A DNA stretch of 64,000 nucleotides from Maridesulfovibrio sp050916235 (lineage in GTDB: Bacteria > Desulfobacterota > Desulfovibrionia > Desulfovibrionales > Desulfovibrionaceae). This document shows, piece after piece, positions 33,799 through 43,310 of the stretch. The notes under the pieces are model-generated. The model was given only the letters and a program-made list of their open reading frames with translations. It ran no database searches and was not told the DNA's origin. Positions within the stretch are counted from its first letter, which is position 1; each line of letters opens with the position of its first letter. The position numbers and the translations under genes are program-made. The stretch spans positions 310,001 to 374,000 of the forward strand of contig NZ_CP104854.1 of NCBI RefSeq assembly GCF_050916235.1, written 5' to 3'.

Positions 33799-34591
33799 CG
33801 AGGTCCTCCCCAAGATATGCCTTGATGACAGCGGGATTTTCGCTGATTTCCTTGGGTGTGCCGTGTGCGATCTCCCGTCCGTATTCAAGAACAAACAGGC
33901 GGTCCGACAGAGACATGACCATTTTCATATCATGCTCAATGAGCAGGACGGATATCTTATGCTTATCCTTGATGGAAACGATCAGGTCTTCAAGCTCAAG
34001 TGTTTCCTGCGGGTTCATACCTGCGGCAGGCTCGTCGAGCAGCAGCAGGAAAGGATCTGTGGCAAGAGCACGGGCTATTTCAAGCCTTCTCTGCGCCCCG
34101 TAAGGAAGGTTGCGGGCAAGTTCATCGGAAAACTGCTCAAGTCCGAGCTCCTTCAGCAGTTCATAACTCTTCAGAATCGTTTCCTGCTCTTCCCTTTTTG
34201 TACGCGGGTCACGGAGGACAGCACCAAGAAATGAAGCCTTGGTACGACAGTGACATCCGATCATGACGTTCTCAATGACGGACATGGACGGAAAGAGCCT
34301 GATGTTCTGGAAGGTACGAGCCATTCCGAGCTCAGTAACATGGTTGGGCTTCAGGCCGTTGATGCGCTTGAAGCCATTACCTTTGGGATCAATATTCACA
34401 TCCCCGAGAGTCGGGGTATAAATTCCGGTGATGCAGTTGAAGAAGGTGGTCTTCCCGGCTCCGTTGGGACCGATAAGGGCTACGATCTCCCCTTCCTTCA
34501 CATTGAGGTCCACATCATCAAGGGCGCGCAGCCCACCGAAGTCTTTACAGACGCCCTTAACTTCGAGAACTGTTCTTTTTTCGCTATTCAT
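33791..34591 (-). CDS. livG: LivG, branched-chain amino acid ABC transporter ATPase
   Basis: 266 residues. Walker A GPNGAGKTT, the degenerate LivG signature PYGAQRR, Walker B LLLLDEPAAGMNP and the LivG C-terminal tail (GTPKEISENPAVIKAYLG) are visible. I chose ATG 34591, with AGGTGG five bases upstream; a GTG at 34600 would lie inside that ribosome-binding site. It overlaps the livM stop by 8 bases and livF by 8 bases, typical of a tightly coupled liv operon. Confidence 0.96.
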   Translation of the reverse strand: MNSEKRTVLEVKGVCKDFGGLRALDDVDLNVKEGEIVALIGPNGAGKTTFFNCITGIYTPTLGDVNIDPKGNGFKRINGLKPNHVTELGMARTFQNIRLFPSMSVIENVMIGCHCRTKASFLGAVLRDPRTKREEQETILKSYELLKELGLEQFSDELARNLPYGAQRRLEIARALATDPFLLLLDEPAAGMNPQETLELEDLIVSIKDKHKISVLLIEHDMKMVMSLSDRLFVLEYGREIAHGTPKEISENPAVIKAYLGEDLDA

Positions 34592-35807
34592 TTGCGCCAC
34601 CTAAAGCCTTCTTTACTGCGCTTATATCAATTTTTTTGCGCACGTCACGAACAAGTCCCTGCGGTCTGAAAACCATCACCAGTACCATGGTGGCTCCGAA
34701 GACCAGCATGCGGTATTCCGAAAAGTCCCTCATGTATTCCGGCAGCAGGACAAGCACCAGCGCACCGAGGATAACACCGAGAATGGACCCCATACCGCCG
34801 AGAACTACGATGGAAAGAATGATCGCGGACTCAAGGAAGGTAAAACTGGCCGGGTTGATGAAGGAGGTCTTGGCCGCAAAAACAACCCCGACGAGTCCTG
34901 CCCATGTGGCACCGAGGGAGAAGGCCATGAGCTTGGTCTTCATTTTGTCGATCCCCATGGCCTGACAGGCGATCTCGTCTTCACGCAGGGCCTGCCATGC
35001 ACGCCCTATTCGGGAGTTTTTCAGCCTGCTGACGACGAAAATGGTGAATACGACAAGTACCAGCATAAGGTAGTACATGAAATTGACCTGTGCCACGAAT
35101 CCCTTGGCAAGACCGAAAAATTCAGGCCGGGAGATATTGGATATACCGGAAGGACCGTGGGTAAAGGAACCCCAGTTTTCCAGCACAAGACGGATGATTT
35201 CCCCGAATCCGAGGGTTACGATGGCCAGATAGTCACCGCGCAGCCTGAGCACCGGAAAACCGAGCAGAATACCGCATAAAGCTCCGAGAAGAGCTCCAAT
35301 GGGCAGCGCTACCCAGAAACTGATTCCCCAGTACATGTTCATGAGCGCATACGAGTATGCACCTACAGCGTAAAAGGCCACGAAGCCGAGGTCAAGCAGT
35401 CCGGCAAGACCGACAACGATATTCAATCCCAGACCAAGGACAACATAAATAAGGGCCGAGGTCATGACGTTGATCTGGTACATTGAAAACAGTTTCGGAA
35501 AAGCGATAGCAAATGCAGCTACGCCTGCAACTAATGTCCAGTAAAACTTCGGGTTTGCCATTATCCTGCCGAAAATTGAGTTTTTTTCGACACTGGAAGC
35601 TTCTTCTTCCTTCCTGCCCTTCTCTTTGCGGTCAAGCATGAACCGCCAGAGGAAAGAAAGGACAAAAGCAGCCGCTCCCACATAAAGGACCCGATCAAAA
35701 TGCCAGGTGACCGACTTGTCAACCGAGTTCACGAAGACCCCCATTATCGGCAGGGTCAGAAACATGAACCACAGTGAAGCCAGTATAGATTTTTTCAAGC
35801 CTTCCAT
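34584..35807 (-). CDS. livM: LivM, branched-chain amino acid ABC transporter permease
   Basis: 407 residues with about ten membrane segments. An N-terminal section (1-100) contains two extra helices and a charged linker (RKEKGRKEEEASSVEKN). The core follows with the family motifs GLAGLLDLGFVAFYAVGAY near 135 and LRGDYLAIVTLGFGEI near 212. The AWQALREDEIACQAMGID loop that contacts the ATPase is near 293. It pairs with LivH to form the inner-membrane pore. The upstream ribosome-binding site is weak. Confidence 0.95.
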   Translation of the reverse strand: MEGLKKSILASLWFMFLTLPIMGVFVNSVDKSVTWHFDRVLYVGAAAFVLSFLWRFMLDRKEKGRKEEEASSVEKNSIFGRIMANPKFYWTLVAGVAAFAIAFPKLFSMYQINVMTSALIYVVLGLGLNIVVGLAGLLDLGFVAFYAVGAYSYALMNMYWGISFWVALPIGALLGALCGILLGFPVLRLRGDYLAIVTLGFGEIIRLVLENWGSFTHGPSGISNISRPEFFGLAKGFVAQVNFMYYLMLVLVVFTIFVVSRLKNSRIGRAWQALREDEIACQAMGIDKMKTKLMAFSLGATWAGLVGVVFAAKTSFINPASFTFLESAIILSIVVLGGMGSILGVILGALVLVLLPEYMRDFSEYRMLVFGATMVLVMVFRPQGLVRDVRKKIDISAVKKALGGANE

Positions 35808-35878
35808 ATTAAAAAATATCCATTTTTTTTCATGTTTTATCAGCAGGAACCATGTCCTGCCGGCATGATCCCGCCCGG

Positions 35879-36781
35879 TTAAACCTTCTGAATCGGAGCC
35901 TTGCCGAGAAGTCCGGAAGGCCTGAAGATGAGGATGAGAACAAGCAGCGCAAAAGCAAATACATCTTCGTAATCGCTGGAGACATAACCGGTACAGAAAC
36001 TTTCGGTCCAGCCGAGGATAAGGCCGCCGAGCATGGCTCCGGGAACGGAGCCGATTCCACCCAGAACTGCCGCAGTAAAGGCCTTGATACCGGCAATGAA
36101 TCCGATGAAGAAATTGATCTGTCCGATATGCGAGGCAATGAGAACCCCGCCGACAGCCGCAAGGGCCGAACCGATCACGAAGGTTGCTGAAATAACCTGA
36201 TCAACGTTGATACCGACAAGCATAGCCATTTTACGGTTCTGAGCCGTGGCGCGCATGGCTTTGCCTATTCTGGTGTATTTGATGAAAAGATTAAGAGAAA
36301 TCATGACTACGGCTGCAACCACGATGATGACAAAATCAGTGGAGCCGATCATGGACTCAAAGTTCTTCAAAAATCCGAATTCAGGAATCAGGCTGGGGAA
36401 AGAGAGGAAGTCGGAAGTCTGTGAAAGCATTACATAGTTCTGAAGAAAAATGGACATACCGATCGCGGAGATGAGCGGAGAAAGTCTCGGCGCATCACGC
36501 AGAGGACGATAGGCTATCTTTTCAAGTGTATAACCGTATGCCGAAGCATAGATAATGGCTGCGATGGACGCCAGAAGGATGATTGATGCCGCAGGAAAAC
36601 CGAAACTGGTCAACACACCGGCAACCACCAGTCCAACGAACGCCCCGATCATGTAGATTTCGCCATGGGCAAAGTTGATCAGTTCAATAATACCGTAAAC
36701 CATGGTGTAGCCGAGGGCTATCAAAGCGTAGATGCTTCCCCTGGTCAGACCGCTGAAGAATAATTCCAGAAAATATTCCAT
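35879..36781 (-). CDS. livH: LivH, branched-chain amino acid ABC transporter permease
   Basis: 300 residues with about eight membrane segments. Family features include the N-terminal GLTRGSIYALIALGYTMVYG block, INFAHGEIYMIGAF near 37, and the ATPase-contact loop GKAMRATAQNRKMAMLVGI near 173. The AGGG-type ribosome-binding site lies just upstream of ATG 36781. A 97-base gap separates it from livM, and a hairpin lies between it and livK. Confidence 0.96.
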   Translation of the reverse strand: MEYFLELFFSGLTRGSIYALIALGYTMVYGIIELINFAHGEIYMIGAFVGLVVAGVLTSFGFPAASIILLASIAAIIYASAYGYTLEKIAYRPLRDAPRLSPLISAIGMSIFLQNYVMLSQTSDFLSFPSLIPEFGFLKNFESMIGSTDFVIIVVAAVVMISLNLFIKYTRIGKAMRATAQNRKMAMLVGINVDQVISATFVIGSALAAVGGVLIASHIGQINFFIGFIAGIKAFTAAVLGGIGSVPGAMLGGLILGWTESFCTGYVSSDYEDVFAFALLVLILIFRPSGLLGKAPIQKV

Positions 36782-36802
36782 TTGAACCCTGCTGAATCAA
36801 GA

Positions 36803-36838
36803 TTCAGGGGACAGGCCCCCAAGAGCCCGTCCCCTGAA
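36803..36838 (-). repeat. Intercistronic hairpin between livK and livH
   Basis: TTCAGGGGAC pairs perfectly with GTCCCCTGAA, with inner GG/CC pairing. It lies 30 bases after the livK stop, without a U-tract. Such elements commonly leave the binding-protein mRNA in excess over permease mRNA. Confidence 0.65.
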
Positions 36839-36868
36839 CCGGAATTGTTTTAAAGCTTAGGTGGTTGC

Positions 36869-37990
36869 CTATTTGACTTCCACGTACTCGCCGTTTTTAA
36901 CCTGATATACTGAGAAACCTACGCCGATAGCGTCACCCTTTGCGTCGAATTTGATGTTTCCGACAGGGGTTTCAACTTCGGTGGTGCGCAGTGCTTCTAC
37001 GATCTTGTCGTAGTCGGTGGACTTGGCGTTATCGATAGCTTTGAGCAGTGCAAGAGCAGCGGAGTATGCTTCAAAGTAGAATGCTCCGGGCTCTCCACCT
37101 TCGTGGGTGGCTTTGTACTGATCAAGAGCGACCTTGTACATGGGGTTTCCGGTGATATCGAGGGGGCCGGTTGCGTAAACGCCTTCAGCAGCTTCGCCGG
37201 CGATATCGATGAAAGCCTTACCCTTTACACCGTCATCGGAAACAAAGGGAATGGTCATTTTTTTCTTGCGGATCTGGGAAACGATTTTGGATGCTTCAGG
37301 ATGGTAACCACCGAAGATTACGCCGTCAGCGCCGGTGGATTTGATTTTCTGAACTACTGCGGAGTAGTCAACTGCGCCCGGGGTTACGCCTTCGAACAGG
37401 GCGACTTTGACACCTGCCTCTTCAACGTATTTCTGGGCAAACTCAGCAAAACCCTTACCATAGTCACCTTTGTCGTGAATGATGGCGATGTTCTTGAGTC
37501 CGAGCTTTTCCATGGCAAATTTAGCAGCGAGTGCTGCCTGAGCATCGTCGGAAGCAATGGTTCTGAAAAAGTTGGGGTAATCACCGCTCTGGGTCAGAGG
37601 GGGGTTGGTGGCGGAAGGAGACATGCACACCAGATTGGATTCTTTATAGATGGGCAGAGCAGCCTTGGTAGCACCAGAGCAGATGTGACCCAGAACAACG
37701 GTAACACCGTCGGAGAGCAGTTTCATGGCTGCGTTGGTAGCAAATTCAGGTTTGCACTGGTCGTCCTGAGTGGAAATGGCCACCTGCATACCGTTAACGC
37801 CACCGGCGTCGTTGATTGCTTTTACCACGAGTTTGGCAGCTTCAACTGTAGGAAGGCCGTAGGCAGCGAGGTCACCGCTGTGGGCACCGGGAACACCGAG
37901 AACAACTTTACCGCCGGCGATGGCGGAGCCGAAACTTCCTACGGTCAGCATAACAGCGACCAGCATAGTCAGCACTGAACGTTTCATCAT
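36869..37990 (-). CDS. livK: LivK/LivJ-type periplasmic branched-chain amino acid-binding protein
   Basis: 373 residues. A cleavable signal peptide (about 1-25, ending SAIA) is followed by a two-lobed Peripla_BP_6 domain, with VVLGVPGAHSGDLAAYG at the start, DDQCKPEFATNAAMKLL near 76 and VLGHICSGATKAALPIY near 95. AGGAG lies upstream of a double ATG. As the first gene of the transporter operon, followed by an attenuating hairpin, it is probably the most highly expressed. The ligand (leucine, isoleucine, valine or other) cannot be told from sequence. Confidence 0.95.
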   Translation of the reverse strand: MMKRSVLTMLVAVMLTVGSFGSAIAGGKVVLGVPGAHSGDLAAYGLPTVEAAKLVVKAINDAGGVNGMQVAISTQDDQCKPEFATNAAMKLLSDGVTVVLGHICSGATKAALPIYKESNLVCMSPSATNPPLTQSGDYPNFFRTIASDDAQAALAAKFAMEKLGLKNIAIIHDKGDYGKGFAEFAQKYVEEAGVKVALFEGVTPGAVDYSAVVQKIKSTGADGVIFGGYHPEASKIVSQIRKKKMTIPFVSDDGVKGKAFIDIAGEAAEGVYATGPLDITGNPMYKVALDQYKATHEGGEPGAFYFEAYSAALALLKAIDNAKSTDYDKIVEALRTTEVETPVGNIKFDAKGDAIGVGFSVYQVKNGEYVEVK

Positions 37991-38231
37991 AACACTCCTT
38001 GACTGCGTTTATTTACGGGCTTTAAACCCGGGTTACCATATTTACCACGTAACAGCTCGTGGCCTCCACGAAAAGGCCCAAGATGAAACGAGAAACAACA
38101 CCCTAGCACACTGCGCACATGAAAATAAACCATATACGACAGAGATCTGGAATCCGGTCCGCAAATATTGTCCTGATCCGGCAAGACGGACAAAATTCAG
38201 GTATATTCCGAATTTCAGATTAAGAACTTAT

Positions 38232-38261
38232 TGATTAGCCGCATACGGGCAAACTTGTCAA
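38232..38261 (-). promoter_or_regulatory. Possible sigma-70 promoter for the liv operon
   Basis: On the minus strand a perfect TTGACA is followed after 18 bases by TAATCA, a poor -10. It would give a leader of about 240 bases before livK. Within the 454-base gap 37991-38444 I see only this, some small inverted repeats near the livK start and the ccm terminator at 38401. Confidence 0.3.
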
Positions 38262-38400
38262 TGATTCACAGCGATTTGCGAATAAAGTAAAGCTATTCTG
38301 CCAAAACTTTCGAATATAATCGCCAAGTCTTACATTTTTGAAAGCTGGGACGTATTATCTCCGTGAGCAAACACTTACGCCAGCTGACTGATTTCTCAAA

Positions 38401-38434
38401 AAAAAGGAGCCTGCAATGCTGCAGGCTCCTTTTT
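38401..38434 (-). terminator. Intrinsic terminator of the cytochrome c maturation operon
   Basis: AAAAAGGAGCCTGCA pairs perfectly over 15 bases with TGCAGGCTCCTTTTT around a 4-base loop. On the minus strand the U-tract follows directly. It starts 11 bases after the TPR gene stop. Confidence 0.9.
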
Positions 38435-38444
38435 TATAATCAAA

Positions 38445-39068
38445 CTACTGTTCGGGATGAGGATCTTTCTTGAGTTCTTCTTTAGCTCTTTTCCTCATGT
38501 CTTCCGGAGAGTTGGGATTGTCGATGATCTTTTTGAACTCGGCATCCGCCGCTTCATGTTCATGGAGATAATATTTCTTGATTATCCCGGTATTGAACCG
38601 GGCCATGGAGTCGTCCGGGTCAATTGCCAGAATGCGGTCAAATGAATCAGCCGCTTCCTTGAACTGCTCAGCCTGATAAAAGCACATACCGAGCCCCATC
38701 AGGGCAGGCACATTCTTCGGTTCTTTGCTTATCACCTTCTCAAAGAAAGTCTTGGCCCGGTCATAAGCCCGAATCATCATAAAGGAATTGGCCAGTTCAA
38801 GCTGGATTTCCATGTTTTCCGGTTCCTTGCCCATTTTCTCCATGAGTTCGCGAACACGCTTCATGCTCTCATCGTTCATGGCATCCATGCCGCCCGGCAT
38901 TCCCCCACGACTCTCCTGCTGGAATTCAACTTTATTGCCTGGATGGTTCATGCGGTAAGAAAGAGAGGTCACAAAAATAGCAACCAGTGAAGCGCCAAGC
39001 AGCCACACCAGTGCCTTTTGTCCGCCTGTAAGCGAGAACCCTTTAAGGTCCGATCTGCTATTTGTCAT
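38445..39068 (-). CDS. Membrane-anchored TPR protein of the ccm operon
   Basis: 207 residues. One membrane helix (about 19-37) is followed by a linker rich in Gly and Met (GGMPGGMDAM) and about three TPR repeats (roughly 85-190). The start is ATG 39068, 10 bases after GGAG and inside the 3' end of the ccmD-like gene (11-base overlap). Its layout resembles the TPR part of CcmI/NrfG, which holds apocytochrome c, so a role in presenting apocytochromes to the haem ligation complex is likely. The sequence shows the TPRs and the operon position; the role is inferred. Confidence 0.85.
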   Translation of the reverse strand: MTNSRSDLKGFSLTGGQKALVWLLGASLVAIFVTSLSYRMNHPGNKVEFQQESRGGMPGGMDAMNDESMKRVRELMEKMGKEPENMEIQLELANSFMMIRAYDRAKTFFEKVISKEPKNVPALMGLGMCFYQAEQFKEAADSFDRILAIDPDDSMARFNTGIIKKYYLHEHEAADAEFKKIIDNPNSPEDMRKRAKEELKKDPHPEQ

Positions 39069-39198
39069 TTTCGAGCAACTCCATCTGCCTGATGCGGCGT
39101 TCCATGGATGCACCCTTGGCCGCAATGAAAGCCAGATATCCGGCAATCACGGCCCATACAGCGATATTCGCGATAAGCAGGTAAGTTTCACTGTTCAT
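39058..39198 (-). CDS. ccmD: CcmD-like small membrane protein
   Basis: 46 residues, short enough to be missed in routine gene calling. One membrane helix (YLLIANIAVWAVIAGYLAFI) is followed by a basic/acidic tail (ERRIRQMELLEND), the normal CcmD layout. AGGAG lies nine bases before the ATG. It sits between ccmC and the TPR gene and overlaps the latter by 11 bases. CcmD is needed with CcmC and CcmAB to release haem-loaded CcmE. Similarity is by length, topology and position, since the family has little sequence conservation. Confidence 0.8.
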   Translation of the reverse strand: MNSETYLLIANIAVWAVIAGYLAFIAAKGASMERRIRQMELLENDK

Positions 39199-39287
39199 AT
39201 ATCTAAACTCCTGATTTTTATGATTTGAGTCTCCCATAAGACATCAAAGGCATGCCCCTGAGTCTGCGGAGACATCGGGACTGAAAG

Positions 39288-39953
39288 CTAATCGTGATCC
39301 CAGACCATTTTAGCATCCAGTTCACCGGCAAGTCTGACCTGACGATAACGCACAATCAGAGTGACCAGCCAGAACAGACCGAACGCTGCGACATTCACGA
39401 GCAGCGTGGTCAGCATTTCAGGTTCCATTCCGCCCCCCTTCGCGCCAAGCACGTTGGGGTGCACGCTTCTCCAGAGCCTTGCCGAGTAGAACACGAGAGG
39501 GACATCTACAAATGCGACTACTCCGAGAACGGCACAGACAAGTGACCGGCGTTCAGCAGACATGGGCGAGGTGCGCAGCACCAGATATGCGGCATACACG
39601 AACCACATAATCAGTGTGGTTGTAAGCCGGGGATCCCACGTCCACCAGACATTCCAGGCCGCCCTGCCCCACAGGGAACCGGTGACCAGAGCCAGACCGC
39701 TGAAAACGACTCCGATTTCAGCGGCGGCACCTGCAATATAATCAAACTTGATATCCCGTTTAAGCAGGTACGCCGCACTGAACAGGAAGACCACGAAGAA
39801 ACTGATCATAGCCCAGGCAGCCAACGGCATGTGGGTGTAGAATATTTTCTGCACCAGCCCCATGGTCATCTCGACGGGAGCGTACATCCAGATGAAATAC
39901 TGACCCACGCACAAAGCTAAGCCGGCAATCAGTGCTGCAACTGCTAGATTCAT
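39288..39953 (-). CDS. ccmC: CcmC, haem handling protein of cytochrome c maturation
   Basis: 221 residues, about six membrane segments. The tryptophan-rich haem-handling motif reads WNVWWTWDPRLTTTL near 118-132, and periplasmic histidines for haem are in THMPLAAW near 41. CcmC attaches haem to CcmE on the periplasmic face. ATG 39953 has GGAG seven bases upstream; a TTG at 39974 would precede that site. It follows ccmB by 36 bases in the operon. Confidence 0.95.
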   Translation of the reverse strand: MNLAVAALIAGLALCVGQYFIWMYAPVEMTMGLVQKIFYTHMPLAAWAMISFFVVFLFSAAYLLKRDIKFDYIAGAAAEIGVVFSGLALVTGSLWGRAAWNVWWTWDPRLTTTLIMWFVYAAYLVLRTSPMSAERRSLVCAVLGVVAFVDVPLVFYSARLWRSVHPNVLGAKGGGMEPEMLTTLLVNVAAFGLFWLVTLIVRYRQVRLAGELDAKMVWDHD

Positions 39954-39989
39954 TAAAATGCTCCGTATTAACAATATGTTTAGGCGAAT

Positions 39990-40667
39990 CTACTGTTCGC
40001 CGCTGTATACAAAAGGAAAAAGAATCAGGCCCGCACCGCTGAACAGAGCCGAGGCGGCAACAATAATGCCCATCCACGAACTCTCATCCATAAGGACCAC
40101 CCCGGAAAATACCGAGGTCATAAGCTGAATCGCCCCAAGCAGAATGGGTAGCAGCAGCGGGAAAAGAATCACTGAAAGCAGAGATTCCCGAGCCGCCTGT
40201 CCCTGTGAGATCGCCCCCAGCAACGCACCAAGGGCTACAAGACCCCAGTCGGCTGCTAGCAGGGTAACGGCAAAAACCGCCAGCGACCCCTTCATATCCT
40301 GCCCGAGAAAGACGATTGTTGCCGGGAGAAAAACCAGCTGCGAACAGAGCAGCAGGCCGAACCCGGCCAGCCCCTTCCCGAACCAGACCGCATGCAGCGG
40401 AACAGGAGAGGAAAGCAGTCCCAGACGGACCTCATTGGCTTCTTCCATTGAAAACAAAGTATTGAAAACCAGCACCAGACCGAAGGATGAAGCCAGCCAG
40501 AATATGGCCGATGCAGCCTGCGGTTCAACCAGTAGTCCTGCCGGACGGGAAAGGCTGAACACGAAGATGAGCAGAAGTCCCAGAAGGACGGCCTGAGTCA
40601 GACCCTGCCCGCCTCCGAGAGAGAGGCGCATATCCTTGGCAGCGATGGTAAGTCCGCGTTTAAGCAT
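39990..40667 (-). CDS. ccmB: CcmB, haem exporter permease subunit
   Basis: 225 residues, about six membrane segments, with the family pattern NTLFSMEEANEVRLGLLSSP near 69 and a loop GLVALGALLGAISQGQAARESLLSV near 140. The start is ATG 40667, with GGGAGG close upstream, overlapping the end of ccmA by 8 bases. It forms the CcmAB ABC complex, which releases holo-CcmE from CcmC and CcmD using ATP. Confidence 0.95.
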   Translation of the reverse strand: MLKRGLTIAAKDMRLSLGGGQGLTQAVLLGLLLIFVFSLSRPAGLLVEPQAASAIFWLASSFGLVLVFNTLFSMEEANEVRLGLLSSPVPLHAVWFGKGLAGFGLLLCSQLVFLPATIVFLGQDMKGSLAVFAVTLLAADWGLVALGALLGAISQGQAARESLLSVILFPLLLPILLGAIQLMTSVFSGVVLMDESSWMGIIVAASALFSGAGLILFPFVYSGEQ

Positions 40668-41346
40668 TCTCACCTCCCAGCACTGTATCGGGGTCGAACT
40701 CGGTCGCGGAACCCAAATAGGCCATCCTGCGCCCGGCAAGTCCGAGGACGCGGTCGGCAAGAGCTGTATCGTGATTCACGTCATGGCTGATCCAGACAAC
40801 TGCAGTACCCCGATTACGCAGGGAGACTACCTCCGAGCGCAATAGGTTCAACGAAGCCTGATCAAGACCGGTTCCCGGCTCATCAAGAAAGAGCAGATCC
40901 GGATCCACAAGAAAGACGCGCGCCAGGTTCAGACGCTGAGCCATACCTCTTGAGTATGCCCCGGCCTGCTCTTCTGCGGCCCTTTCCAGTCCGACTCTCT
41001 TCAGCAGCTCCATCAGTTCATCCCGCGAGGGAGACAAACCATACATGGTGGCCCAGAACGAAAGATTGCTCAGTCCGCTCAAACGCGGATAAATAAAAGT
41101 CGAGTGTCCAAGATAAGCAGTCTTTTCCGGAGCGGTGAGAATATCTGCAGAACCGGCCGAAGGCCTTGAGAGCCCGGACATGATCTTCAGCAGAGTGGTT
41201 TTTCCCGCGCCGTTGCGTCCTACGACGAGCATAATCTCCCCGCGCTGGACATCACAACTGACGTTCTTGAAAATCAGCCTTGTTCCGAAGAACTTGGCCG
41301 CATCCCGAACCTTGAGAGCTATACTTTCACTGTGTTCCACGGTCAT
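40660..41346 (-). CDS. ccmA: CcmA, haem exporter ATPase subunit
   Basis: 228 residues, a single ABC ATPase. Walker A is GRNGAGKTT at 43-51, Walker B LLFLDEPGTGLDQ near 156, and the signature SRGMAQRLNLAR is of the CcmA type. It begins 4 bases after the ccmF stop and overlaps ccmB by 8 bases. It supplies energy for holo-CcmE release. Confidence 0.95.
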   Translation of the reverse strand: MTVEHSESIALKVRDAAKFFGTRLIFKNVSCDVQRGEIMLVVGRNGAGKTTLLKIMSGLSRPSAGSADILTAPEKTAYLGHSTFIYPRLSGLSNLSFWATMYGLSPSRDELMELLKRVGLERAAEEQAGAYSRGMAQRLNLARVFLVDPDLLFLDEPGTGLDQASLNLLRSEVVSLRNRGTAVVWISHDVNHDTALADRVLGLAGRRMAYLGSATEFDPDTVLGGENA

Positions 41347-41350
41347 CCGC

Positions 41351-43228
41351 CTAGCTTAAACGTGGTTTCCTGAAAGCAACAAAACCGAAAAGGCACATCA
41401 GCGTTCCACCGATCCACAACCAGTTGATCAGGGGGTTGATGCTCATCTTCAGGGTTGCCGTTCCCTTTTCATCCACGCTGAGCAGGGTAGCATAAATCTC
41501 GCTGCCCAGGCTGGGGATCACGGAAACCTCGGCGAAAGGCTGCTGGAAATTGCGGTAAAGCCTGCGCTCAGGACTGAGAATCCCGACAGATTTTCCGTTT
41601 TCTGCAACATCAATAATTGCTGAGATCCAGGCCATTTCAGAACTCTGCCCGTCTGTAAGCTTTTTGAAAGTCATGGTGTAGGAACCAAGCTGAACACTTT
41701 CGCCCTGCTTGACCACGTATTCATGCTCAATCTTGTTGGGCCCGGACCAGGCCACCCCGAGAAACATGAGCGCAACACCAAGATGGAGTCCGTAAACACC
41801 GATCATGGATGTAACCTTGCGCATCTGTGGCATCAGTATGAAAAGACTGAAAATACCTACGATGGAGGCGATTGCAGCGGCACTGGTTATCAGGGCCAGC
41901 GGATTGTGAAGACCGCAGGCATAACTGATTATGCCACCTCCCACAAAGGCTCCGCCGACCAGAAACAGGCCGCGCCTGTCGGCAACGCCTTCCTTCCAGT
42001 TGAACCAGGGACACGCGGTAAAAATAAGTATCAGAAGGCTGAACAGGGGCAGACAGACCCGGTTGTAGAACTTTGCATCAAGTCCAACCGGATTGGCGCT
42101 CCACATCTTGCTGATGACCGGCCACATGGTTCCAAGCCCCACAACCAGACCGAGGCCGAGGAAGGCCCAGGCAGCGATGATGAGGAGGCCCTGTCTGCTG
42201 TTCAGTCCCGGGAGGGTCTTGAACTCAGGACGGGGGCCGACAAAAAGACCCAGCCCGATAACGGCAAGATTGGCCAGAAGGAATACAAGCAGGGGCAGTC
42301 CCACACCGTTTTCACCATAAGCATGTAGAGACTGAACAACCCCGGAACGGACAAGATAGGTAGCAAAGACACTCAGCAGCAGGGTCAGACTCATGAGAAA
42401 GACGTTGGTACGCTGAAGAGCCTTGCGTTTGATCTGAATAGCGGCTGTATGCATGAATGCAGAAGCGCTGAGCCACGGAATCAGGGATGCGTTTTCTACC
42501 GGGTCCCATGCCCAGTAGCCGCCCCAGCCGAGTTCCATGTAGGACCACCAGCAACCGAGTACAATCCCGGCGGTCAGGAAGACCCAGGCCAGAATATTCC
42601 AGTTACGGCAGAAGGAGACCCAAGACTTGAGTTCTCCGGACAGATAGGCCCCAAGAGCAAGGGCCGCGGGACTGGTGAATCCGGCATAACCGAGGAACAG
42701 CAGCGGCGGATGGAAAATCATGCCCGGATTTCTCAGCAACGGGTTGAGACCGCGACCATCAGCCGGTGTGGGCACAAGTTCCATGAAAGGGTTTGACCAG
42801 CTTGTAAGCAGAAGCAGGAAAAACGCCTGTATAATCATAAAAAAGAGCCAGTAGTAAAGTCTGGTTTTTTCAGAGAATTCCTGAAAGAGATCAAGCTTGG
42901 AGAAGATTACGCCCATAATCGCTATACACAGCATCCAGAAAAGCAGAGAGCCATCGGCTCCGGCCCAGAAAGCTGTAATTGTATAGAAAATAGGCAGGGT
43001 GTTATCCACGTATTCGTAGATATATTTAAAAGAATAGTCACGGTTGACAAGGGCTACGGTCAAAATGACGCTTGCCACGGATACAAGCCCGGCAACGGCC
43101 ATGTTGGCCCGGTCAATGAGCACCAGCACATTGCGCTTGCCGGTCATGAGCGACAGGCAGGCGTAAGCCCCTGCCCCGAGAGCCCCGAGCAGGGCTATCA
43201 GTAGCATAAGGTTTGCAAAAAGCTGCAT
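41351..43228 (-). CDS. ccmF: CcmF, haem lyase component of cytochrome c maturation
   Basis: 625 residues, a multi-spanning inner-membrane protein with about 13-15 segments. The haem-handling motif GWGGYWAWDPVENASLIPW (near 240-258) is intact, and the C-terminal region carries a large periplasmic domain. It ligates haem from CcmE to apocytochrome c, normally with CcmH. No ccmH or ccmG gene is present here, so it may work without them (the Ccm system variant described for Desulfovibrio and archaea). GGAG precedes the ATG. Confidence 0.96.
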   Translation of the reverse strand: MQLFANLMLLIALLGALGAGAYACLSLMTGKRNVLVLIDRANMAVAGLVSVASVILTVALVNRDYSFKYIYEYVDNTLPIFYTITAFWAGADGSLLFWMLCIAIMGVIFSKLDLFQEFSEKTRLYYWLFFMIIQAFFLLLLTSWSNPFMELVPTPADGRGLNPLLRNPGMIFHPPLLFLGYAGFTSPAALALGAYLSGELKSWVSFCRNWNILAWVFLTAGIVLGCWWSYMELGWGGYWAWDPVENASLIPWLSASAFMHTAAIQIKRKALQRTNVFLMSLTLLLSVFATYLVRSGVVQSLHAYGENGVGLPLLVFLLANLAVIGLGLFVGPRPEFKTLPGLNSRQGLLIIAAWAFLGLGLVVGLGTMWPVISKMWSANPVGLDAKFYNRVCLPLFSLLILIFTACPWFNWKEGVADRRGLFLVGGAFVGGGIISYACGLHNPLALITSAAAIASIVGIFSLFILMPQMRKVTSMIGVYGLHLGVALMFLGVAWSGPNKIEHEYVVKQGESVQLGSYTMTFKKLTDGQSSEMAWISAIIDVAENGKSVGILSPERRLYRNFQQPFAEVSVIPSLGSEIYATLLSVDEKGTATLKMSINPLINWLWIGGTLMCLFGFVAFRKPRLS

Positions 43229-43310
43229 ATTATATTTTCTCCATGATGGATAAAAGCATTAAAAAACAGAAACGTCCCGCCGGAAGCAGGACATGACTGC
43301 ACCACGAAGG

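Noticed and set aside
37987..38193. A 68-codon minus-strand frame upstream of livK, considered as a leader peptide
   Set aside because: It has no run of Leu, Ile or Val codons and no terminator/antiterminator pair, so there is no support for attenuation by translation.
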